Shown one piece after another: positions 1-4,491 of a DNA stretch of 9,083 nucleotides. A program made the position numbers and the translations under genes. Source of the DNA: Clostridiales bacterium (GTDB lineage Bacteria > Bacillota > Sulfobacillia > UBA995); contig DOZU01000182.1 in NCBI GenBank assembly GCA_003517845.1, positions 1,668 to 10,750 of the forward strand, given 5' to 3'. The notes below the pieces were generated by a model. That model was not told where the DNA came from and ran no database searches. It saw nothing but the letters and a program-made list of their open reading frames with translations. Numbering within the stretch: the first letter of the stretch is position 1; each line of letters opens with the position of its first letter.

Positions 1-284
1 TCGACGGCCACGCCATCGGGGACGCTCAAGCCGCCTGGCTCCTCGACCTCGCCATCCGGTCGGGAACGCAACGGGCGCGGCGGATTCACCACCGGCTCGC
101 TCACCACGTCGATGCCCTCTTCGGCAAGCTTCTCATAGAGTTCATCGATCTGGTCGGCGGTAAGGGTGACTTCCTCGCGCTGCAGCGTATCCGCAATCTC
201 GGCACAGGTGAGACGTCCATGCTCTTTACCCCGCTGGATGAGTTGCTTGGCCGCCTCGCTTCTCGCTTCCCGCTCGTTGCTCAC
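1..284 (-). CDS. rpoD: RNA polymerase primary sigma factor RpoD/SigA, N-terminal fragment
   Basis: This is the first 94 codons of the primary sigma factor, cut by the left edge of the window. The protein begins MSNEREARSEAAKQ and carries the helical region 1.1 pattern, with an LIQRGKEHGRLT segment (about residues 15-26), then an EEVTLTADQIDELYEKLAEE stretch (about 38-57) and a DVV-type turn, before an acidic, Pro-rich linker. Region 1.1 blocks DNA binding by free sigma and is typical of group 1 sigma factors. The identity rests on this domain plus position directly after dnaG, the usual dnaG-rpoD order; regions 2-4 lie outside the window. The start is a GTG (282-284) with AGGA 5 nt upstream and GGGGAG 11 nt upstream. 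No other ATG, GTG or TTG lies in this frame between the upstream in-frame stop and this codon. It overlaps the end of dnaG by 59 bp in another frame, so translation is probably coupled to dnaG. Confidence 0.88.
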   Translation of the reverse strand, partial: MSNEREARSEAAKQLIQRGKEHGRLTCAEIADTLQREEVTLTADQIDELYEKLAEEGIDVVSEPVVNPPRPLRSRPDGEVEEPGGLSVPDGVAV

Positions 285-2103
285 CGCTATCCTGGCTCCC
301 CGAACCGGTCGGCTGCTCCTTGAGTTCCTTGGTTAGAGCCAGGTACTCTTCCAGTAAACCTGGCCTCATTCCTTCCCTCTTCGCTTCGTGTTCCCTAATT
401 TCGCCCTGCAAGTGGTCACGTCTCTGGCGTAGCCGATGATGTCGCAGCTTATGCAAGCAGTCGTCCGCCACGCGCTCTGCCTGGGACACGGGACGATCAT
501 CGTGCAGCAACAAGCCGGCAGCCAGCGCCCGCGCCCGCGGATCCTCCAGGGTCTCGACCAGCTGGGCCGGAGTGAACCCCGGGGCTTCCGCCGCTTTGAC
601 CAACCCGGCCGCGATTTCCCGGTAAGCGGGGTCGGGCAGCAGGTCGCCCCCCAGCTCCGCACTTACCCGGCGGGCCAATCGCGGGTCGGTCGCCATTGCC
701 CGCAGCAGTTCCTCGGCGGCGCGGCGCAGCCCGTGGTCGACTGGTTGTCTTTCCCTTCCAGTAGCATCCCCGATGATCGGACGGTTATCCCCAGCCCGCA
801 ATCCTTGTCGCTGGTACCGGACCAGATCCTCCGTCAAGGCCCCGATCTCCACCCCCAGGGCCCGGGCGAATCGTTCGAGATAGGCTTCCCGCTCCACCTC
901 ATTGTCCAGGGCGGCCAGCACCGGCAGGATGGCTCGAGAGGCGCTCACCTTGCCCTCCACCGTGTTGAGATCCACATCCCGCCGCGCCAGGTGGAAGTGA
1001 TATTCCGGCAAGGGCAGGGCCTGCTCGAGAAGTAACTCGAACTGCTCCCTGCCCAGTTCGCGCAGGCAGTCGTCCGGGTCGCGTCCCTCGGGCAGCATGG
1101 CCACCCGCGCGCCGCAACCCATTTCGCGGAGGATGGCCAACCCGCGAAGGGTGGCGCCCGTTCCGGCGGCATCGGCATCGTAAGCCAGCACCGCCGTGCC
1201 GGCCACCTGGCCCAGCAGCCGGGCCTGGTCCCGCGTGAAAGCCGTGCCCAATGAGGCCACGGCATGAGTGAGTCCCGCCTGATGGCAGGCGATCACATCC
1301 ATGTAGCCTTCCACCAGCAGGGCTTGTCCCCGGGCGCGCATCCCTTCCCGGGCCATACGGTACCCGTATAGCAGCCGCCCCTTGCTGAATACGGGCGTTT
1401 CCGGCGAGTTCAGATACTTGGGCTCCTCCGCGTCCAGGGCCCGTGCTCCGAAGCCGACCACCTTGCCCGAGGGGTTGGTGATGGGGAACATGAGCCGGCC
1501 ACGAAACCGGTCGTAGTGACCGGCATCGCGGGCGACCACCAGGCCGGCCTTCTCCAGTTCCGCAAGTGAGCAGCCGCGGCTCCGAAGTTCGTCGAGGAGA
1601 TTAGTCCATCCCGGCGGCGAGTGGCCCAGGCGAAAGCGACGGATCGTGTCGCCGGCGACCCCCCGGCGAGTCAGGTACTGCCGGGCGGCCGCCCCGCCGT
1701 CCGCCTGCAGCGCTTGCTCATAGAACGCGGTTGCCAGTTCCAGGGCCTGATGAACCCGATCGCGTTCGGCCGACCGGCGGCGCTGCTCGGGCGTGTCCTC
1801 GGGATCGGGTATCGTGACCCCCGCCCGTTCGGCCAGCGTCCTGAGCACCTCGGGGAAGCTCAGCCCTTCCCGTAACATCAGGAAGTTGAAGACCGACCCC
1901 CCGGCCTGGCAGCCGAAACAATAGAAGATCCCCTTGTCCGGGCTCACCGTGAACGACGGCGTCTTCTCGGCATGGAAAGGGCACAGTCCCAGGTAATTCT
2001 TGCCTTTGCGCTGGAGGTTGACGTAGGACGAAATGACCTGCACGATGTCGGTACGATTGCGGACCTCCTCGATGATCTCCCCCGGGATATTGGAGCCGGC
2101 CAC
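226..2103 (-). CDS. dnaG: DNA primase DnaG
   Basis: DnaG synthesises the short RNA primers used at the replication fork and docks on the replicative helicase. The 625-aa protein has the full bacterial layout. An N-terminal CHC2 zinc-binding domain has C41, H44, C62 and C65 (CPFH ... YCFGC). The catalytic core has the conserved PKYLNSPETPVFSKG segment (about 228-242). A TOPRIM domain has the acidic EGYMD motif (Glu265) and YDADAAG (Asp309, Asp311), which bind metal. A C-terminal helicase-interacting region follows, ending in a Ser/Gly-rich tail. B. subtilis primase is about 600 aa, so this one is full length with a modest tail. I chose the GTG at 2101-2103 because an ideal AGGAGGTGA lies 5 nt before it; the GTG three codons upstream falls inside that Shine-Dalgarno site. 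The dgt stop codon is 5 nt upstream, and rpoD starts inside its 3' end, so the three genes look cotranscribed and translationally coupled. Confidence 0.97.
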   Translation of the reverse strand: MAGSNIPGEIIEEVRNRTDIVQVISSYVNLQRKGKNYLGLCPFHAEKTPSFTVSPDKGIFYCFGCQAGGSVFNFLMLREGLSFPEVLRTLAERAGVTIPDPEDTPEQRRRSAERDRVHQALELATAFYEQALQADGGAAARQYLTRRGVAGDTIRRFRLGHSPPGWTNLLDELRSRGCSLAELEKAGLVVARDAGHYDRFRGRLMFPITNPSGKVVGFGARALDAEEPKYLNSPETPVFSKGRLLYGYRMAREGMRARGQALLVEGYMDVIACHQAGLTHAVASLGTAFTRDQARLLGQVAGTAVLAYDADAAGTGATLRGLAILREMGCGARVAMLPEGRDPDDCLRELGREQFELLLEQALPLPEYHFHLARRDVDLNTVEGKVSASRAILPVLAALDNEVEREAYLERFARALGVEIGALTEDLVRYQRQGLRAGDNRPIIGDATGRERQPVDHGLRRAAEELLRAMATDPRLARRVSAELGGDLLPDPAYREIAAGLVKAAEAPGFTPAQLVETLEDPRARALAAGLLLHDDRPVSQAERVADDCLHKLRHHRLRQRRDHLQGEIREHEAKREGMRPGLLEEYLALTKELKEQPTGSGSQDSGEQRAGSEKRGGQATHPAG

Positions 2104-2108
2104 CGCTC

Positions 2109-2117
2109 TCACCTCCT
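2109..2117 (-). promoter_or_regulatory. Ribosome binding site of dnaG containing the dgt stop codon
   Basis: Read on the minus strand this is AGGAGGTGA, a complete match to the anti-Shine-Dalgarno end of 16S rRNA. It is followed by 5 nt and then GTG at 2103. The last three bases, TGA, are the stop codon of dgt. The site therefore decides the dnaG start and suggests that ribosomes ending dgt feed directly into dnaG. Confidence 0.85.
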
Positions 2118-3140
2118 CGGAAGCCGCAGATCATCAGCGGGTCGCCAGGGCAAGGGGAGGAAGTGGCGCGTATAGGTGGCGATGGCGTAGCGGTCGGTCA
2201 TGCCCGCCACGTGGTCGCAAGCCCTCCTCCACGGCGGGTCACCCGCCGGCGTACCCGCGTCGCCATCGAGCAAGGCCGGATCGCGGCAATACAGGTCATA
2301 GAGGGCAAGCACGACCCCCTTGGCCCGCCCTTCCTCTCCCTTGGCCCCGGAACGGACGTACACCTGCTGGAAGAGGAATTCCCGCAGTTCCTGACAGGCA
2401 GCCGCAACCGCTTCGCCCATCGCGATCTCCCCGTCGCGACTCCGGGCGATGATATCCGAGACCATGGCGTGGATCCGACGGGCATGGCTGGTCCCCAGCA
2501 GTTTCATGGGTCCTTCCGGCAGCGCCTCCTGCCGCAGGATTCCCCCCCGGATGGCGTCGTCGATGTCGTGGTTGATATAGGCCACCCGATCGCAGAGCTG
2601 AGTAAGTCGGCCCTCGGCGGTGGCGGGTCGTCCCTCGCTGCCGTGGGCGCCGATGCCGTCCCTGACTTCCCCGGTCAGATTCAATCCGGGACGCTCGTGA
2701 CTCCCCCGTTCCAGAAGGTCGGCCACGCGGAGGCTCTGCTCGGCATGGCGGAAGCCGCCGGGGACCACTCCGTCCAGCGCGTCTTCTCCCGAATGGCCGA
2801 AGGGAGTATGCCCGAGATCATGCCCCAGAGCTATGGCCTCCGTCAGGTCCTCGTTCAGGCGGAGGGCCTTGGCCACGGTCCGGGCGATCTGCGCCACTTC
2901 CAACGAGTGAGTGAGGCGGGTTCGATAGTGGTCGCCGAAAGGCACGAGGAAGACCTGGGTCTTGTCCTTGAGCCGCCGGAACGCCTTGGAATGGATGATG
3001 CGGTCGCGATCGCGCTGGAAGGCGGTACGGATATCGCACTCGGGTTCAGGCCAGGCGCGGCCGCGGCTGCCGGCCGCCCGGGCGGCAAACGGCGCCAATT
3101 CCCTGTCTTCTCGTTCCTCCGTCTGCCGCCGTACGTTCAA
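2109..3140 (-). CDS. dgt: HD-domain deoxyguanosinetriphosphate triphosphohydrolase-like protein
   Basis: This is a dGTPase-like HD-domain phosphohydrolase (COG0232 type), a family that splits dNTPs into deoxynucleosides and triphosphate; the true substrate preference cannot be read from sequence. The metal-binding HD residues are visible in a 343-aa protein: His78 (RLTHSLEV), His107-Asp108 (ALGHDLGHTPFGH) and Asp184 (LCDRVAYINHDIDDA). The upstream IRTAFQRDRDRIIHSKAFRR block (about 37-56) and DKTQVFLVPFGDHYRTRL are the family signature. The open frame extends to an ATG at 3272, but that would overlap the divergent aminotransferase and add about 44 non-homologous residues. I chose TTG at 3138-3140 (MNVRRQTEERE), which matches the usual start of relatives and has GGGGGA 4 nt upstream plus GAGGAG 13 nt upstream. 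A GTG at 3150-3152 is possible but sits 1 nt from GAGGAG. It is first in a dgt-dnaG-rpoD group. Confidence 0.92.
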   Translation of the reverse strand: MNVRRQTEEREDRELAPFAARAAGSRGRAWPEPECDIRTAFQRDRDRIIHSKAFRRLKDKTQVFLVPFGDHYRTRLTHSLEVAQIARTVAKALRLNEDLTEAIALGHDLGHTPFGHSGEDALDGVVPGGFRHAEQSLRVADLLERGSHERPGLNLTGEVRDGIGAHGSEGRPATAEGRLTQLCDRVAYINHDIDDAIRGGILRQEALPEGPMKLLGTSHARRIHAMVSDIIARSRDGEIAMGEAVAAACQELREFLFQQVYVRSGAKGEEGRAKGVVLALYDLYCRDPALLDGDAGTPAGDPPWRRACDHVAGMTDRYAIATYTRHFLPLPWRPADDLRLPRR

Positions 3141-3184
3141 CGCTTCCCCCACTCTCCTCGAGACAATTAGCCGCAAGCGTAGTA

Positions 3185-3205
3185 CTTCCTGCCGCGGGCA
3201 GGAAG
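3185..3205. repeat. 9-bp perfect inverted repeat in the divergent promoter region
   Basis: The left arm CTTCCTGCC (3185-3193) and right arm GGCAGGAAG (3197-3205) are exact reverse complements around a 3-nt GCG centre. No T-run follows on either strand, so it is not a standard intrinsic terminator. It could be a dyad operator or an RNA hairpin in the 5' leader of the aminotransferase or dgt transcript; the sequence alone does not separate these. Confidence 0.7.
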
Positions 3206-3234
3206 ACTCCGGGATGCGCCCGAAATGGGGGGAC

Positions 3235-3239
3235 GGAGG
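3235..3239 (+). promoter_or_regulatory. Ribosome binding site of the class V aminotransferase gene
   Basis: GGAGG lies 9 nt before the ATG at 3249. The ATG at 3240 directly abuts the site and the ATG at 3225 precedes it, so both are disfavoured. The site sets the start at 3249. Confidence 0.7.
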
Positions 3240-3248
3240 ATGATAGCC

Positions 3249-4475
3249 ATGCAGCAACTCGATGTTCGTCACTGCCGCAGCTTGTTCCCGTCGCTGGCCT
3301 TAGAAGAGGGTGGCAGGTCCGTCGCCTATCTGGATGCGCCGGCCGGCACGCAGGTCCCCCGGATGGTCGGGGATTCGATCACCACTTACTTTCGGGACGC
3401 CAACGCCAACGTTGGGGGGGCATATCGGACCAGCCGGGCTACCGACCGCATCATCGCCGAGGCCCGGGCAGCGATGGCCGACTTGCTGGGCGCGGAGGCC
3501 GACGAGATCGCCTTCGGCGCGAACATGACGACCCTGACTTACACGCTGTCGCGCGCCCTCGGGCAAACCCTGACCGAGGGCGATGAGGTGGTGGTCACGG
3601 AAATGGACCATGAGGCGAACGTCAGCCCCTGGCGCGCGCTGACCGAGCGCGGCGCGGCGGTGCGAACCCTGCCCATGGATCCCGCCACCTGCCAGCTGGC
3701 GCCGCTGGAGACTTGCCTCGGTCCCCGCACCCGGGTGGTGGCGCTCGGCTACGCTTCCAACGCGCTGGGGACGGTCAACGCGGTGCGGCGGGCCGCCTCC
3801 CTGTGCCGGGAGGCCGGGGCGATCCTGGTGGTGGACGCGGTGCATTACCTGCCGCACGCGCCGGTGGATGTGAAGGACCTCGACTGCGACTTCCTGCTGG
3901 CTTCGACGTACAAGGTCTTCGGACCTCACCTTGGGCTGCTCTACGGCCGCAAGGCGGCGTTTGAGAAACTGCCGGCCTATCGCCTGCGGGTGCAGCGGCC
4001 ATATCCGCCGGAGAAGCTCGAGACGGGCACGCTCAATCATGAGGGTCTGGCCGGCTTGCTGGGGACGGCGGCCTTCCTGGAGGATATCGGCCGCCGAGCG
4101 GGAGGCAAGGGGGACCGCCGGCAGATCTTGCGCGCGGCCATGACGGCCATCGCCGACCACGGCAAGGCGCTGGGCGAAAGACTGTACCGGGGGCTTGCCG
4201 GCCTACCCGGAGTTCGGGTCTTCGGACCCCTCCCGGGTGCGCGGCGCACGCCCACTTACTCTTTCACGCTGGCCGGCCGCACGCCCCGGCAGGTGGCCGA
4301 GCACCTGGGGAGCAGGGGCGTGTTCGTCAGCGACGGCGACTTCTACGCGCCCGGCCCCATCGAGCGCCTGGGGCTTGCCGGCAGCGGCGGCCTGGTGCGG
4401 GCCGGTCTGGCCCCGTACAACGACGCCGAGGACGTCGCCCGGCTTCTGGAATGCGTTACCGAGCTGGCGGGATGA
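3249..4475 (+). CDS. Class V aminotransferase, cysteine desulfurase-like (VC1184-type) PLP enzyme
   Basis: This 408-aa protein is a fold-type I pyridoxal-phosphate enzyme related to SufS/IscS. Visible PLP features are: YLDAPAGTQ near the N-terminus (about 28-36); His121 in EMDHEANVSPW, which stacks on PLP; Asp196 and His199 in VVDAVHYLPH; and the Schiff-base Lys222 in ASTYKVFGPH. The stretch ANVGGAYRTSRATD and the overall length match the VC1184-like cysteine desulfurase-like subfamily, whose reaction is poorly defined. The positions where SufS (RAGHHC) or IscS carry the nucleophilic cysteine lack one: the protein reads RAGLAPYND at 384-392. It may therefore be an aminotransferase, lyase or epimerase, not a sulfur donor. 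It is the only plus-strand gene, converging on ppdK (16 nt between stops) and diverging from dgt. No sulfur-carrier or metal-cluster assembly gene lies nearby to suggest a pathway. Composition looks like that of its neighbours. Confidence 0.88.
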   Translation: MQQLDVRHCRSLFPSLALEEGGRSVAYLDAPAGTQVPRMVGDSITTYFRDANANVGGAYRTSRATDRIIAEARAAMADLLGAEADEIAFGANMTTLTYTLSRALGQTLTEGDEVVVTEMDHEANVSPWRALTERGAAVRTLPMDPATCQLAPLETCLGPRTRVVALGYASNALGTVNAVRRAASLCREAGAILVVDAVHYLPHAPVDVKDLDCDFLLASTYKVFGPHLGLLYGRKAAFEKLPAYRLRVQRPYPPEKLETGTLNHEGLAGLLGTAAFLEDIGRRAGGKGDRRQILRAAMTAIADHGKALGERLYRGLAGLPGVRVFGPLPGARRTPTYSFTLAGRTPRQVAEHLGSRGVFVSDGDFYAPGPIERLGLAGSGGLVRAGLAPYNDAEDVARLLECVTELAG

Positions 4476-4491
4476 CAGGCGGTACCCACGG

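Larger units (their letters stand above)
3141..3248. promoter_or_regulatory. Divergent intergenic region between dgt and the aminotransferase gene
   Basis: This 108-bp gap separates two genes transcribed outward, so it should hold their promoters unless dgt is read through from upstream. It contains a 9-bp perfect inverted repeat (3185-3205). I could not find a convincing pair of -35 and -10 hexamers in either direction. The role is inferred from the gene arrangement only. Confidence 0.45.

Noticed and set aside
2163..3170. A 335-codon plus-strand open frame opposite dgt
   Set aside because: It mirrors the conserved HD-domain gene and shows no domain of its own; long antisense frames are common at this base composition.
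3185..3205. The 9-bp dyad as a bidirectional terminator
   Set aside because: Neither flank has a T-run, and it lies between divergent starts where a terminator has no evident purpose.
3300..4160. A 286-codon minus-strand frame inside the aminotransferase gene, which would restore a co-directional cluster
   Set aside because: Its translation is Arg/Gln/His/Pro-rich without motifs, whereas the plus strand gives an intact PLP enzyme.
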